Positions 46,558 through 57,215 of a stretch of 64,000 bases of DNA are shown piece after piece. Location: contig NZ_WOFU01000002.1 in assembly GCF_016879755.1 (NCBI RefSeq), positions 864,024 to 928,023 of the forward strand, in the 5' to 3' direction. The notes beneath the pieces were generated by a model. That model worked only from the letters and a program-made list of their open reading frames with translations. It was not told the origin of the DNA and made no database searches. A program made the translations under genes and the position numbers. This DNA comes from Bacillus sp. B15-48 (GTDB lineage Bacteria; Bacillota; Bacilli; Bacillales; Cytobacillaceae). The first letter of the stretch is position 1; each line of letters opens with the position of its first letter.

Positions 46558-47658
46558 TTACGAAATCGAACCAGTCTTCCTAACAAAGGAGTTTGGGAAT
46601 CTTTTCTGGATAGACCGATAAGCGCGCGCATTCAAATAAAAGAACAAGCTGATTGGACCTCCACTTTTTATCATATCTTTTGCTAACCTTTTCACTTTTT
46701 GTTGACTATGTACCTTTTCATCGGATAAATATAAACCAAGCAAACCTCTATTTATAAGCTGATGAAACTTCCGATTCGGCAGCTTTGCTGTATGAAAATC
46801 AGCTTGTTCAATAAAATGCTTCAGGCGCTCAAATAATGCTTCTTCACTTTCATAATAAAAACAAAAATTTAAGTCTCCGCCCTTACGATCTTCTTCTTGA
46901 TCAATAAAATAATCTAATAAAATATGCAAACCTTGTATGTATGGAAAATAACCGTTACGAAGGCTTTCTGCAAATTCAGGTTTAAAATCATTACGCAATG
47001 CATAGGAAACTAAACAAAAAATTCCTAGCGTTGAACCTGTACAAGCAGAAAACTCATACCATTGCATCTCTGGAATTTTTTCGCGATGATCATTAAACCA
47101 TTTTTTCAGTCTTTGTACTCTTTCACTATGTTCTACATGTTTGTGAATTTGAAGGTCACAATAATATCGACAAAGTTCATGTAAGTACGGTGCAATTGCT
47201 TCATAATTTTTAAGCTCTTTCAATTCTTTCCGACACGTAAGCACAAGGTTATTCAAGTAACCCCCATCATCCTTGTCAGTGCGTTCGCGATAATAATCAC
47301 GAAGATCGCCCTCGATTAACAATGCATCTTCCATCGATTCATGCAATGCTGCAAAGTCATTCGGATCAAGCGATGTACTTCGGTCACAGAGGTTATCAAG
47401 ATAATCACTAATTGTTTGATAGGCGACAATAAAACGAATCGCTTTATCATAATCATCGAGAGCAATTAAGCTCATAATTGCTCCTCCCTCGCAGTGGAAC
47501 CTTTTCTCGGTAATACTTGCTAGCGCTTGCTTACGCAACTCTGGATTAGGAATAGATTCGGCCTTTCGTATCCAAAAATCAAGTTCATCATATGCAATCG
47601 GAAATACATTTCGATAAACACGATACATTAAACTAATCGGCATTTGTGGTATTGACAT
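46558..47658 (-). CDS. ytpB: Tetraprenyl-beta-curcumene synthase YtpB
   Basis: A 366-aa protein of the DUF2600 family. YtpB cyclises the C35 prenyl diphosphate to tetraprenyl-beta-curcumene, an early step to sesquarterpenes found in Bacillus spores. The aspartate-rich region is seen as QTISDYLDNLCDR (about residues 82-94) and a second as DYFIDQEEDRKGGD. No transmembrane helices. It lies 19 bases after ytpA, as in B. subtilis. Confidence 0.93.
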   Translation of the reverse strand: MSIPQMPISLMYRVYRNVFPIAYDELDFWIRKAESIPNPELRKQALASITEKRFHCEGGAIMSLIALDDYDKAIRFIVAYQTISDYLDNLCDRSTSLDPNDFAALHESMEDALLIEGDLRDYYRERTDKDDGGYLNNLVLTCRKELKELKNYEAIAPYLHELCRYYCDLQIHKHVEHSERVQRLKKWFNDHREKIPEMQWYEFSACTGSTLGIFCLVSYALRNDFKPEFAESLRNGYFPYIQGLHILLDYFIDQEEDRKGGDLNFCFYYESEEALFERLKHFIEQADFHTAKLPNRKFHQLINRGLLGLYLSDEKVHSQQKVKRLAKDMIKSGGPISLFFYLNARAYRSIQKRFPNSFVRKTGSIS

Positions 47659-47677
47659 CTACACTCCCCTTTTTCAT

Positions 47678-48481
47678 TTAATAAACATAGCCAATCGCTT
47701 TTAATTGGCTCATAACAAAATCCTTGGTATACTCAAAAATTTCATCTCTTTCAGGTTCATTAAAAATTTCATGATAACAATTTGGCCATTCCTTATAACG
47801 TTTTTCTGATAATGGCACATGGTTGAACCATTCCTTTACTGCTTTTTTATCAACAATAAGATCATCACCTGCCTGCATTAAAAGCATAGGAATATCAGGT
47901 GTTTTCTCAATTTGCGCAAATGCTTGTTTGATTGCCTCAACCAGCTCCCAATACCATCTTACTGATATTTTTTTAAGATAAAGATTATCATTTGAATCGG
48001 CTTCAATTACATCCAAGTTCCGCGTCGCTTGTTCTAAAGTGATGCCTGGAGTAACTTTAAATGTTGGCACAAAGTGATTTAAAATTCGCGAAAGTAACTC
48101 CATCCCTTTCGAAGGTCGATGAACGAGACCGAAACATGGAGAAGATAAAATAATTCCAGCAATGTTTAATCGTTCCTCTTGAAGCAATCTCGTCGAAATG
48201 AGCCCGCCCATACTGTGACCTAATAGAAAAACAGGAAGACCAAAACCGTAGGCCGACTCTACCCAAACTCTACTTTCAAGAAGATAATCTTCAAATGACT
48301 GAATATGGCCGCGGTTTGTCCTCGAAGTCATTCCCTGTCCCGGCAAATCACCCATGATAATATGAAAACCAGCCGTTCGCCACTTTTCAATCAACCAACC
48401 ATAACGTTGATGATGTTCAAGAGCACCATGAATCATGACAATGACTGCTTTAGCATCTCCATCTGCTTCCCACATCCACAT
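47678..48481 (-). CDS. ytpA: Lysophospholipase-like hydrolase YtpA
   Basis: A 267-aa alpha/beta hydrolase. The oxyanion region MIHGALEHH, nucleophile elbow LGHSMGG (Ser about residue 90) and a C-terminal His (NCYHEIFNE) form the triad. In B. subtilis YtpA is linked to production of the lysophospholipid antibiotic bacilysocin; that product is inferred here. AGGAGG precedes ATG 48481. It is an operon with ytpB. Confidence 0.92.
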   Translation of the reverse strand: MWMWEADGDAKAVIVMIHGALEHHQRYGWLIEKWRTAGFHIIMGDLPGQGMTSRTNRGHIQSFEDYLLESRVWVESAYGFGLPVFLLGHSMGGLISTRLLQEERLNIAGIILSSPCFGLVHRPSKGMELLSRILNHFVPTFKVTPGITLEQATRNLDVIEADSNDNLYLKKISVRWYWELVEAIKQAFAQIEKTPDIPMLLMQAGDDLIVDKKAVKEWFNHVPLSEKRYKEWPNCYHEIFNEPERDEIFEYTKDFVMSQLKAIGYVY

Positions 48482-48616
48482 GAGGCGCCCTCCTTTTTCT
48501 ATGCGATTAATTTAACTATATTATATAATGAACAGAATAAGGAAGATTATCAACTAAAAGGCAAGCTGATAAAAATTTTTCCTTTATTTCAAATATTCAC
48601 GAGGGGGAACGACTGA

Positions 48617-49141
48617 ATGATTTATCCATACAAGGGGAAAACACCAAAAATTGCTTCATCGGCTTTTATAGCGGACTATGTAACAATTTCTGGTGATGTT
48701 GAAATTGGCGAGGATTCGAGCGTTTGGTTTAATACAAGCATTCGCGGAGATGTCGCACCTACAATAATTGGCAAAAAAGTAAATATCCAAGATAATTCTG
48801 TTCTTCATCAAAGTCCTGAGAATCCACTTATTTTAGAAGATGAAGTCACGATTGGGCATCAAGTTATTCTTCACAGCTGTATCATTCGAAAAAAAGCATT
48901 AATTGGAATGGGATCCATTATTCTTGATCAAGCAGAAATTGGGGAGGGGGCTTTTATCGGGGCCGGAAGTCTAGTTCCAAGGGGAAAAAAAATTCCGCCA
49001 AATACGCTAGCGTTAGGACGCCCAGCAAAAGTAATTCGAGAACTAACTGAAGCGGATATAAAAGATATGGAACGAATTTCTAGAGAATATACTGAAAAAG
49101 GCCAATATTATAAAAGTCTTCAACAGAAGCCGATGGAATGA
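48617..49141 (+). CDS. ytoA: Gamma-carbonic anhydrase-like hexapeptide protein YtoA
   Basis: A 174-aa left-handed beta-helix protein with repeated [IV]GxDxx hexapeptides. It carries the gamma-carbonic anhydrase type histidines (VLHQSPE, TIGHQVILHSC). Catalytic activity is unproven for this subgroup. GAGGGGG precedes ATG 48617. Confidence 0.9.
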   Translation: MIYPYKGKTPKIASSAFIADYVTISGDVEIGEDSSVWFNTSIRGDVAPTIIGKKVNIQDNSVLHQSPENPLILEDEVTIGHQVILHSCIIRKKALIGMGSIILDQAEIGEGAFIGAGSLVPRGKKIPPNTLALGRPAKVIRELTEADIKDMERISREYTEKGQYYKSLQQKPME

Positions 49142-49190
49142 CATGCTTTTCTTTTAAAAGAAAAACCAGTTTTATTATTTAGCAAAACAA

Positions 49191-49226
49191 AAGCACCCAA
49201 ACAAAAATCTATTTGCTTGGGTGCTT
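49191..49226. terminator. Terminator between ytoA and asnB
   Basis: AAGCACCCAA/TTGGGTGCTT plus inner pairing; T-rich sequence both ways, stronger for asnB (minus). Confidence 0.8.
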
Positions 49227-49236
49227 GAATCTTTTC

Positions 49237-51135
49237 TTAGCTCGTTTGTAATGATTTACTGCGGTCATATTCCTCTTGAAAGGAGTATTTCTTTTCTACA
49301 TACACATCATGCCATAATAGGAAAACCAAAACGGTCCAGATTTTACGGCTATGGTCAGCTTTATCTTGACAATGCTCATCTAGTAACTTCAATAAATACG
49401 CTTTATTAATTAAATGGTCAGTATTGCTCTCTTTTATTAAGTTTTTCGCCCATTCGTTCATTTCATCCTTAAGCCAATGACGAATCGGAACAGGAAAACC
49501 TAATTTTTTACGGTTCAATACGTGATCTGGTACAATTCCTTCCGCAGCTTTTCGAAGGATGTATTTAGTCGTACCATTTGCCGTTTTTAACGAAGTTGGA
49601 ATTTTTGATGCTATCTCAAATACATGCTTATCAAGAAATGGCACACGTAATTCTAATGAATGCGCCATTGTCGTCTTGTCCGCTTTCAAAAGAATATCCC
49701 CTCGCATCCACGTATGAATATCAATATATTGCATTCGATCAACCGGATCATATCCGATGCTCTCTTCGTACAAAGGCTTTGTAATATCAATATAGTTTAA
49801 ACCTGATTGATAAACAGTTAGCAATTCCTGCTTTTCTTTTTCTAAAAACATCTTTGCATTTCCAATATAACGTTCTTCCATTGGTGTTACGCCGCGTTCA
49901 ATAAAACTTTTCCCTTTAATTCCCTCGGGCATCAATTTTGCAATGACTTTCAGAAACGACTTAATCATCGATGGAATTTTATTAAAGACTGCTAAATCCT
50001 GTGGTTCACGATATATATTGTATCCGCCAAATAATTCGTCTGCCCCTTCTCCTGATAACACGACTGTCACATGTTTGCGCGCTTCCCGTGCAACGAAGTA
50101 TAGTGGAACACATGCAGGGTCAGCAAGCGGGTCGTCTAAATGCCAAATAATTTTTGGCAACTCCGCCATATATTCCTCTGGTGTGATGACATAATTGATA
50201 TTCTCCACACCAAGCTTATCAGCTGTTTCTTTAGCAACATCAATTTCACTGAAACCATTGCGCTCAAACCCAACAGAAAATGTTTTGATGGCTGGGTGAA
50301 ACTCTTTTGCAATCGAGGCAATAATGGATGAATCGATTCCACCGGATAAAAAAGATCCTACCGGAACATCACTGCGCATATGCATTTTTACAGAATCAAA
50401 CAAAACATCTCGAATCTCTTTAATAAATTCGTCTTCGGATTTTTGCACTGGCTGAAACTTCGCCTTCCAATAACACTGCATTTGAAGCGGAGATCCAATT
50501 TTCTTCGTAAAGTAATGACCAGGTTCTAATTTTTGAATCCCTTTCGACATCGTGTATGGCTCAGGTACAAATTGGTAGGTCATATAATGTTGTAGTGCAT
50601 GATAATCTAAAACATCATTCTCTAAGGCAAGAAGAATACTTTTTTTCTCGGAAGCAAAAAATGTTTTTTCGCCCTCATCATAGTAAAAGAATGGCTTAAT
50701 CCCAAATGGATCTCTTGCTCCAAATAAAACTTGCTCTTCTCTATCCCAAATGACGAAAGCAAACATCCCTCGAAGTTTTTCAACTGCCTTCTCCTTTAGA
50801 CGACTGTATAGAGCAATAATGACTTCTGTATCAGAATGCGTTGCAAACTCCAGCCCCTCGTTAACAAGTTCTTCCCGCAACTCTACATAATTATAGATTT
50901 CACCATTAAAGATAATCCAATATCGTTCATTCTCATAAGATAAAGGCTGGGCCCCAGATTCTATATCAATAATACTTAAACGGCGAAAACCAAATTGAAT
51001 ATGTTCATCGTAAAAATACCCATCATCGTCTGGGCCTCTATGTGTAATAATGTCATTCATATTTTTAAACAATTGCTTTTCTTCGCTGCGATAATTTTGT
51101 GCATTTTCATGTACACAACCGATAAAGCCACACAT
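49237..51135 (-). CDS. asnB: Asparagine synthase (glutamine-hydrolysing)
   Basis: A 632-aa class II enzyme. ATG 51135 is required because the catalytic cysteine must follow Met directly (MCGFIGC); GTG 51147 would bury it. The glutaminase domain (about 1-210, with RGPDDDG and FNGEIYNY) is followed by the synthetase domain with the PP-loop SGGIDSSI and the later GEGADELFGGY. In B. subtilis it is the main vegetative asparagine synthetase. Confidence 0.97.
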   Translation of the reverse strand: MCGFIGCVHENAQNYRSEEKQLFKNMNDIITHRGPDDDGYFYDEHIQFGFRRLSIIDIESGAQPLSYENERYWIIFNGEIYNYVELREELVNEGLEFATHSDTEVIIALYSRLKEKAVEKLRGMFAFVIWDREEQVLFGARDPFGIKPFFYYDEGEKTFFASEKKSILLALENDVLDYHALQHYMTYQFVPEPYTMSKGIQKLEPGHYFTKKIGSPLQMQCYWKAKFQPVQKSEDEFIKEIRDVLFDSVKMHMRSDVPVGSFLSGGIDSSIIASIAKEFHPAIKTFSVGFERNGFSEIDVAKETADKLGVENINYVITPEEYMAELPKIIWHLDDPLADPACVPLYFVAREARKHVTVVLSGEGADELFGGYNIYREPQDLAVFNKIPSMIKSFLKVIAKLMPEGIKGKSFIERGVTPMEERYIGNAKMFLEKEKQELLTVYQSGLNYIDITKPLYEESIGYDPVDRMQYIDIHTWMRGDILLKADKTTMAHSLELRVPFLDKHVFEIASKIPTSLKTANGTTKYILRKAAEGIVPDHVLNRKKLGFPVPIRHWLKDEMNEWAKNLIKESNTDHLINKAYLLKLLDEHCQDKADHSRKIWTVLVFLLWHDVYVEKKYSFQEEYDRSKSLQTS

Positions 51136-51332
51136 TATGTACGTCACCTACTCCATTTCAATTAATATACCTACTCTTTAGGGAACAACTTCATTTAAAG
51201 CTATTTTCTATAGTAACACATTTCTTTCATTTTGCATGATTGGTAAGTAAAAAGTTATTTAAAAATTTCAGGTAACTATTTACAGCATGAACGGATTTTA
51301 TTCATCCAAAACATCGATTTCCTAACATAAAT

Positions 51333-51363
51333 AAGGAGTTACATTTTTAAAATGCAACTCCTT
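51333..51363 (-). terminator. Terminator after metK
   Basis: AAGGAGTT/AACTCCTT with an AT-rich inner stem, 10 bases after the metK stop; short T-tract. Confidence 0.7.
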
Positions 51364-51373
51364 AACTTTTCTA

Positions 51374-52573
51374 TTAGTTATTTGCTTGTTCACGTAGTGC
51401 ATCTGCTTTATCTGTGCGTTCCCATGGCAAATCAATATCCGTGCGGCCAAAATGCCCGTAAGCAGCTGTCTTTTTATAGATTGGCTTGCGTAAATCAAGC
51501 ATTTTAATAATGCCAGCTGGCCGAAGATCAAAGTTTTTCTCTACGAGACTAACCAATGTATCTTCGCTTACTTTTCCCGTTCCAAATGTATCAATTGCAA
51601 TCGAAACAGGCTTGGCTACACCAATTGCATAAGCGAGCTGTACTTCTACTTTTTCTGCAAGTCCAGCAGCAACAATATTTTTAGCTACGTAACGTGCAGC
51701 ATATGCAGCAGAACGGTCTACTTTTGTTGGATCCTTTCCTGAAAAAGCACCCCCACCATGGCGCGCATAACCACCGTAAGTATCAACAATGATTTTACGA
51801 CCAGTTAACCCTGCATCTCCTTGTGGCCCGCCAATGACAAAACGACCTGTTGGGTTTATAAAGTATTTCGTATTTTCATCAATTAATTCCTCCGGAACAA
51901 CCGGATTTATAACATGTTCTTTAATATTACGTTGAATTTGTTCAAGTGTTACTTCTGGGTGATGCTGAGTTGAAATGACAATTGTATCAATTCTCACTGG
52001 CTTGTCATTTTCATCGTATTCAACTGTAACCTGGGTTTTCCCATCTGGTCGTAAATATGGAAGGACCTCTTGTTTACGTACTTTAGTGAGTCGACGAGCA
52101 AGTTTGTGAGCGAGAGAAATAGGTAAGGGCATAAGCTCCTTCGTCTCGTTACAGGCAAACCCGAACATCAACCCTTGATCACCTGCTCCAATCGCTTCAA
52201 TTTCTTCATCAGTCATTTGACCCTCTCTTGCTTCTAGCGCCTGATCTACCCCCATAGCAATATCTGGTGACTGCTCATCAATAGAAGTCAAAACTGCACA
52301 TGTTTCGAAGTCAAACCCATATTTTGCGCGAGTATACCCGATGTTTTTAACCGTTTCACGAACAATCTTAGGGATATCTACATATGTAGAGGTAGTAATT
52401 TCTCCTGCAACCAGTACGAGTCCAGTCGTTACAGATGTTTCAGCTGCAACACGGGCATTGGCATCTTTAGCTAAAATTGCATCCAAAACGGCATCAGAAA
52501 TTTGATCGCAAATTTTATCAGGATGGCCTTCTGTCACTGACTCAGAAGTGAACAAACGACGTTTTGATGACAT
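51374..52573 (-). CDS. metK: S-adenosylmethionine synthetase
   Basis: A 399-aa enzyme making SAM from methionine and ATP. N-terminal [28 protein letters not shown] and the P-loop-like [19 protein letters not shown] identify it. AGGAGG precedes ATG 52573. Its leader holds a SAM-I riboswitch, so SAM excess stops transcription before the gene. Confidence 0.98.
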   Translation of the reverse strand: MSSKRRLFTSESVTEGHPDKICDQISDAVLDAILAKDANARVAAETSVTTGLVLVAGEITTSTYVDIPKIVRETVKNIGYTRAKYGFDFETCAVLTSIDEQSPDIAMGVDQALEAREGQMTDEEIEAIGAGDQGLMFGFACNETKELMPLPISLAHKLARRLTKVRKQEVLPYLRPDGKTQVTVEYDENDKPVRIDTIVISTQHHPEVTLEQIQRNIKEHVINPVVPEELIDENTKYFINPTGRFVIGGPQGDAGLTGRKIIVDTYGGYARHGGGAFSGKDPTKVDRSAAYAARYVAKNIVAAGLAEKVEVQLAYAIGVAKPVSIAIDTFGTGKVSEDTLVSLVEKNFDLRPAGIIKMLDLRKPIYKKTAAYGHFGRTDIDLPWERTDKADALREQANN

Positions 52574-52686
52574 CTGATTTTCCTCCTAATTTTATAAAAA
52601 TAACGTAGATTCGTAATAAATCTTACGTTGATACGGTACTCATTCCCTATGTAGTATGAAATAAACACTGCGGTTTTATCCCATTC

Positions 52687-52758
52687 TTACGAGCAAAAGT
52701 TCGCCACTTCAAGGTTCTGCGATGAAAAGAAGATAGCGTTGGATCAACTGCTCGTAAT
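52687..52758 (-). other. Long-range inverted repeat in the metK leader
   Basis: TTACGAGCA (52687-52695) and TGCTCGTAA (52749-52757) are perfect complements 53 bases apart, between the riboswitch terminator and the gene. The enclosed region holds further weak pairing. It would form a stem on the mRNA. Confidence 0.5.
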
Positions 52759-52833
52759 GGTCAATAAATAAAACCAAATCATCCGTGGGAATGTTTCCAC
52801 AGAAAAATGACTTTATGAGAAAAATAACGCAAA

Positions 52834-52868
52834 AGAAAAACCCTTCCTTCATTAATGAGGAAAGGTTC
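52834..52868 (-). terminator. Riboswitch-controlled terminator of metK
   Basis: AACCTTTCCTCATTAATGAAG pairing region (in two arms, 52839-52867) followed on the minus strand by TTTTTCTTTT, directly downstream of the SAM aptamer. Confidence 0.85.
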
Positions 52869-52889
52869 ATGCATTAACTCCGCCCTTTC

Positions 52890-53031
52890 GCTCTTATCGA
52901 CCAAGGAATTATTCCTTGCGTCAGGTTAGCACCTTTGCTGAGAGAGAATATACCTAACCTAAGGCAGTTTCTCCTACAACTGGTTGCTGGGTTTCATAGG
53001 GCCTGTCCCTCCACCAGCTCGGGATAAGAGA
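52890..53031 (-). promoter_or_regulatory. SAM-I (S-box) riboswitch
   Basis: On the minus strand: CTCTTATC (P1 5' arm, about 53023-53030), GGTGGAGGGAC, GGCCCTATGAAACCCAGCAAC, AAGGTGCTAACCTG, and closing GATAAGAG (52892-52899). These are the conserved S-box blocks in the right order. SAM binding favours the terminator at 52834-52868. Confidence 0.95.
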
Positions 53032-53049
53032 GTATCCGTTCAAGTTCCA

Positions 53050-53078
53050 ATCATACGCAACGAAAAAAAGGATGTCAA
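53050..53078 (-). promoter_or_regulatory. Sigma-A promoter of metK
   Basis: TTGACA (53073-53078), 17-base spacer, TATGAT (53050-53055) on the minus strand; start about 53043, just before the riboswitch. Confidence 0.85.
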
Positions 53079-53259
53079 TGATTATTTCACAAAAAACAAG
53101 TTTCTTATATTAATATAACTCAAACGCCCAATTAGTGTTTTTTTAAAGATTTTTTTTATAATTAGGATGGATTATTAAGTCAAATGTGTTATACTACTTT
53201 TTGAGATGTATATGCTTTCAGATTAATCAAACTATAATAAAAAGGAAGGTATCCATCAG

Positions 53260-54846
53260 ATGAATGATGTCAAAAGTAAAAATGAAATTCCGCACTTATT
53301 ACAGGGGGACAATATTAAAGTACAACTTTCAGTACCACAATTGGTCGAAAAAGTACTAGCACGTAATGAAGGGGTATTAACTTCAACTGGAGCGATATGT
53401 TCGAAAACAGGGAAATATACTGGGCGTTCACCAAAAGATAAATTTATCGTTAATGAACCATCTGTTTCCGATAAAATCGACTGGGGTTCAGTGAATGAAC
53501 CGATTTCAGAAGAAGCATTTTCCAACCTATATTCAAAGGTATTAGACTATTTAAAAGAAAAAGATGAAGTGTTTGTTTTTAAAGGGTTTGCTGGTGCAGA
53601 TAAAAAACATCAACTTCCCATTCAAGTAATCAACGAATATGCATGGCATAATTTATTTGTCCATCAATTATTCATTCGTCCAACTGCGGAAGAGCTTGTC
53701 GATCATGAGGCAGAATTTACTGTCATCTCTGCCCCAGGCTTTAAAGCAAACCCTGAGGTCGATGGAACAAAATCTGATACATTTATCATTATTTCGTTTG
53801 AACAGCGTGTCGTTTTAATTGGAGGTACAGAATATGCAGGGGAAATGAAGAAATCTATTTTCTCCATTATGAATTATCTGCTTCCTGAAAAGGGAATCTT
53901 TTCAATGCATTGTTCAGCAAATGTTGGTCGTGAAGGGGATGTCGCATTATTCTTTGGACTATCCGGAACGGGAAAAACAACCTTATCAGCCGATTCAAAC
54001 CGTCGTCTAATCGGGGACGATGAACATGGTTGGTCTGCTAATGGTGTTTTTAACATAGAAGGCGGTTGCTATGCAAAATGTATTAATTTATCTGAGCAAA
54101 AGGAACCACAAATCTTTCAAGCGATTCGCTTTGGGTCTGTTCTTGAAAATGTCGTACTAGATAGCGAAAGTAGAGTAGCTGATTATGATGATAATTCCTT
54201 GACTGAGAATACTCGTGCAGCGTATCCGATTCAAGCAATTGACAATATCGTAGACCCTAGTATTGCTGGTCACCCAAATACAATTGTATTTTTAACTGCG
54301 GATGCCTTCGGCGTGCTCCCACCAATTTCGAAACTTACGAAAGAGCAAGCGATGTATCATTTCCTTAGCGGTTATACTTCTAAACTTGCAGGAACTGAAC
54401 GTGGAGTTACTTCACCTGAGGCAACATTTTCAACTTGTTTTGGTGCTCCTTTCTTGCCGCTACCTGCAACAACGTATGCAGAGATGCTTGGTGAGAAAAT
54501 GGATGAATATGGTGCAAAAGTGTATCTTGTTAATACCGGCTGGACTGGTGGCGAATACGGAGTTGGCAAGCGCATGAATCTCGCCTATACACGAGCAATG
54601 GTTCAGGCAGCACTTGAGGGAGAGCTAAATAATTCTGAGACCGTCAAGGATGAAATTTTCGGGCTAGAAATTCCTTTACACGTACCAGGAGTGCCTGACG
54701 AGGTGTTACAACCAGTAAAGACATGGAATGATCCGGAAGCTTACAAGAAAAAGGCAAACGAATTGGCACAAAAGTTCCAAGAAAACTTCGGAAAGTTTAC
54801 AAATGTCTCAAAAGATATTATTGCCAAAGGCGGACCTGTTATTTAA
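53260..54846 (+). CDS. pckA: Phosphoenolpyruvate carboxykinase (ATP)
   Basis: A 528-aa gluconeogenic enzyme converting oxaloacetate to PEP. The kinase 1a loop [11 protein letters not shown] (about residues 234-244) and NIEGGCYAK are diagnostic, with ATP-type [16 protein letters not shown] precedes ATG 53260. A TATACT (53190-53195) is a likely -10 with a poor -35. In B. subtilis CcpN represses pckA; no clear CcpN site was recognised. Confidence 0.97.
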   Translation: MNDVKSKNEIPHLLQGDNIKVQLSVPQLVEKVLARNEGVLTSTGAICSKTGKYTGRSPKDKFIVNEPSVSDKIDWGSVNEPISEEAFSNLYSKVLDYLKEKDEVFVFKGFAGADKKHQLPIQVINEYAWHNLFVHQLFIRPTAEELVDHEAEFTVISAPGFKANPEVDGTKSDTFIIISFEQRVVLIGGTEYAGEMKKSIFSIMNYLLPEKGIFSMHCSANVGREGDVALFFGLSGTGKTTLSADSNRRLIGDDEHGWSANGVFNIEGGCYAKCINLSEQKEPQIFQAIRFGSVLENVVLDSESRVADYDDNSLTENTRAAYPIQAIDNIVDPSIAGHPNTIVFLTADAFGVLPPISKLTKEQAMYHFLSGYTSKLAGTERGVTSPEATFSTCFGAPFLPLPATTYAEMLGEKMDEYGAKVYLVNTGWTGGEYGVGKRMNLAYTRAMVQAALEGELNNSETVKDEIFGLEIPLHVPGVPDEVLQPVKTWNDPEAYKKKANELAQKFQENFGKFTNVSKDIIAKGGPVI

Positions 54847-54880
54847 TGAATAACTAATAGATTAATAGTTTGTTAGAAAA

Positions 54881-54917
54881 AACGAGGCATTGGTTTTATA
54901 CACCAATGCCTTGTTTT
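54881..54917 (+). terminator. Terminator after pckA
   Basis: AACGAGGCATTGGT/ACCAATGCCTTGTT (one G-U) with a 7-base loop, then TTTTTA. Confidence 0.88.
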
Positions 54918-54978
54918 TATAATCATTCATCACTTCATATTGATAAGAGCATTCTGTCATAGCCATTCTATAAGACGT

Positions 54979-55221
54979 TTAATCCGTCGAATAAAGCGAG
55001 ATTAATTGATAAGTTATAATCGTTTTTTCTTCGGTCCACTCTACTTTCTTAATTTGAGCTGTTCCACTTGTAACTCCATCGATTGTTTTTTTTACTTCAA
55101 GCGGAATATCAATCGGATATAACCGATATCCGTTCTTCTCAAGTCGAAAAAGATTTTCCATCACTCTTTCTTCCCGCCCTTTTGTTACAATCATCGTGTT
55201 AAGTTCAAATGGCATCCCCAT
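54979..55221 (-). CDS. ytmB: YtmB, DUF2584 family
   Basis: An 80-aa beta-rich protein of the DUF2584 family (MPFELNTMIVTKGREERV...YRLYPIDIP), function unknown. GGAGTG precedes ATG 55221. It follows ytmA on the same strand, as in B. subtilis. Confidence 0.87.
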   Translation of the reverse strand: MGMPFELNTMIVTKGREERVMENLFRLEKNGYRLYPIDIPLEVKKTIDGVTSGTAQIKKVEWTEEKTIITYQLISLYSTD

Positions 55222-55302
55222 TTTCGCCCACTCCTTCCAGGGTTATTACCCATATTTTACCTCATTATAATTATTCAGTAAATGAAACCAACAAATGTTC
55301 GA

Positions 55303-56091
55303 TTAATCTCCCCTATGAGATTTCATCCACTTTGTTAAGTCTTGGACAATTTTCCGATTGACTACAGGGGGAAAAAAATGTGTATACTCTGTAAAATACC
55401 ATGCTGATACCTTCTTGCCTAACTGTTTCAATCTTTTCTCCAATTTATACGCGTGTTCAACAGAAACATTGTTATCTTTTTCTCCATGAATAATTAAAAC
55501 TGGTGATTGAATAAGCTCCAATTCATACAAAGGTGTACGCTCACGATATCGATCTGGCACCTTTTTTGGTGAGCCACCAATCACTCTCTTCATCATTCTT
55601 CTTAAGTCAGTGCGTTCAGAATAGGTTAACTCCATGTCACTCACCCCAGCCCAAGTTACGACAGAGGCAGCATCTGGGTATTCAATAGCGGTGAATAGAG
55701 CCATCACACCTCCGCGAGAAAAACCAAAAATATGGACATCTCTTACATATGGAAAGGATTTCAGAAGCTCATATGCCGCAAAGCCATCTTGCCGATCTTC
55801 CCCTCCAAAATCTTCATTTCCTTCTCCACCTTGATTGCCACGGTAAAATGGAGCAAAGACAATAAAACCTTCTGCAGCAAATTGGGCGATTCTAGCCGGT
55901 CTCACTTGTCCAACATTTTTAATTCCACCACGCAAGTACAAAAAACCATCATATTGGCCTTCCTCACATGGTTGTGCTAGTAACCCTTTAACCTTAAGCT
56001 GTCCTGAATAGTATGTAACAATGGCTAATTTCACCTTTGGATTTGGTGAAGGGAAAGAATACGCTGAGATGATTTTGTCGTTTCCAGTCAT
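55303..56091 (-). CDS. ytmA: YtmA, prolyl-oligopeptidase-like hydrolase
   Basis: A 262-aa alpha/beta hydrolase of the S9/dipeptidyl-peptidase type catalytic domain without a propeller. FGFSRGGVM holds the nucleophile Ser, LIIHGEKDNNV the Asp and YTEYTHFFPP the His. Substrate unknown. ATG 56091 is preferred because GGAGGTGA is 5 bases upstream; the frame extends to 56139 without a ribosome site. Confidence 0.9.
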   Translation of the reverse strand: MTGNDKIISAYSFPSPNPKVKLAIVTYYSGQLKVKGLLAQPCEEGQYDGFLYLRGGIKNVGQVRPARIAQFAAEGFIVFAPFYRGNQGGEGNEDFGGEDRQDGFAAYELLKSFPYVRDVHIFGFSRGGVMALFTAIEYPDAASVVTWAGVSDMELTYSERTDLRRMMKRVIGGSPKKVPDRYRERTPLYELELIQSPVLIIHGEKDNNVSVEHAYKLEKRLKQLGKKVSAWYFTEYTHFFPPVVNRKIVQDLTKWMKSHRGD

Positions 56092-56201
56092 TTTGATCAC
56101 CTCCAAATTTTTATCTTCATGCTCGAACTGGGCATTCACACATTTTTAACATTACCATATAATATTGTAACTCGAATTAGCCTACTAAGGAGGTTTATTA
56201 G

Positions 56202-57197
56202 ATGAAAAGGTGGATAAAGCCAGCTATTAGCCTATTTATTATTTTTATCATGACTCTTTCCCTTGCAGCATGCGGAAAGAAAGGAACAGAAACCATCCGC
56301 ATAGCCGAAGTAACTCGCTCTTTATTTTATGCTCCTCAATATGTTGCCCTCACTGAAGGATTTTTTGAAGAAGAAGGATTAAATGTTCAGTTAACAACTG
56401 TTTGGGGCGGAGACAGGGTGATGACCTCCCTTATCTCTGACGGTTCCGACATTGGTCTTGTCGGTTCCGAAACATCAATATACGTATACGCACGCGGTGC
56501 AAGTGATCCGATTATTAATTTTGCTCAATTAACTCAAACAGATGGGACATTTTTAGTCTCCCGTCACCATGTCGATAACTTTACTTGGGAACAATTGAAA
56601 GGTTCGACTTTTCTCGGTCAACGTAAAGGCGGCATGCCACAAATGGTTGGTGAATTCGTTTTAAAGAAGCATGGTATTAATCCGCAAACAGATTTAAATT
56701 TATTACAAAATATTGATTTCGCTAATATTCCAAGTGCATTTGCTTCGGGAACAGGAGATTATGTCCAATTATTTGAACCACAGGCAAGCATATTTGAAAA
56801 AGAAGGAAGAGGACATATTGTTGCCTCATTTGGAACTGAATCCGGCCATGTACCATATACTACTTTTATGGCAAAGCAAAGTTATATGGAACAAAATGAA
56901 GAAGTGATTGAAAAATTCACCCGTGCGATATATAAAGCACAACAATGGGTTGAAAATGCTAGTTCCAAGGAAATCGCAAAATCAATTCATCCATTTTTCG
57001 AGGATTCCGATCTTGACATTCTAGAAATGGCAATTGACCGCTATAAAAGCCAAGGATCTTTTGCAACAGACCCTATTCTCGATGAAGATGAATGGAATAA
57101 CCTTCAAGAAATTATGGATGAAGCGGGAGAACTCCCTAGAGAAGTACAACATAGCGAACTAGTTAATACAAGCATCGCAGAAAAAGTAATGGACTAA
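56202..57197 (+). CDS. ytlA: YtlA, substrate-binding lipoprotein (NMT1/SsuA type)
   Basis: A 331-aa lipoprotein: signal with lipobox LAAC (Cys near residue 25) and a periplasmic-binding fold of the NMT1/THI5-like, taurine/sulfonate/HMP group (SLFYAPQYVALTEGFFEEEGL). The ligand is not deducible. AAGGAGG precedes ATG 56202. It is the first gene of ytlACD. Confidence 0.9.
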   Translation: MKRWIKPAISLFIIFIMTLSLAACGKKGTETIRIAEVTRSLFYAPQYVALTEGFFEEEGLNVQLTTVWGGDRVMTSLISDGSDIGLVGSETSIYVYARGASDPIINFAQLTQTDGTFLVSRHHVDNFTWEQLKGSTFLGQRKGGMPQMVGEFVLKKHGINPQTDLNLLQNIDFANIPSAFASGTGDYVQLFEPQASIFEKEGRGHIVASFGTESGHVPYTTFMAKQSYMEQNEEVIEKFTRAIYKAQQWVENASSKEIAKSIHPFFEDSDLDILEMAIDRYKSQGSFATDPILDEDEWNNLQEIMDEAGELPREVQHSELVNTSIAEKVMD

Positions 57198-57215
57198 AAA
57201 GGAGGACGCAGCCAA

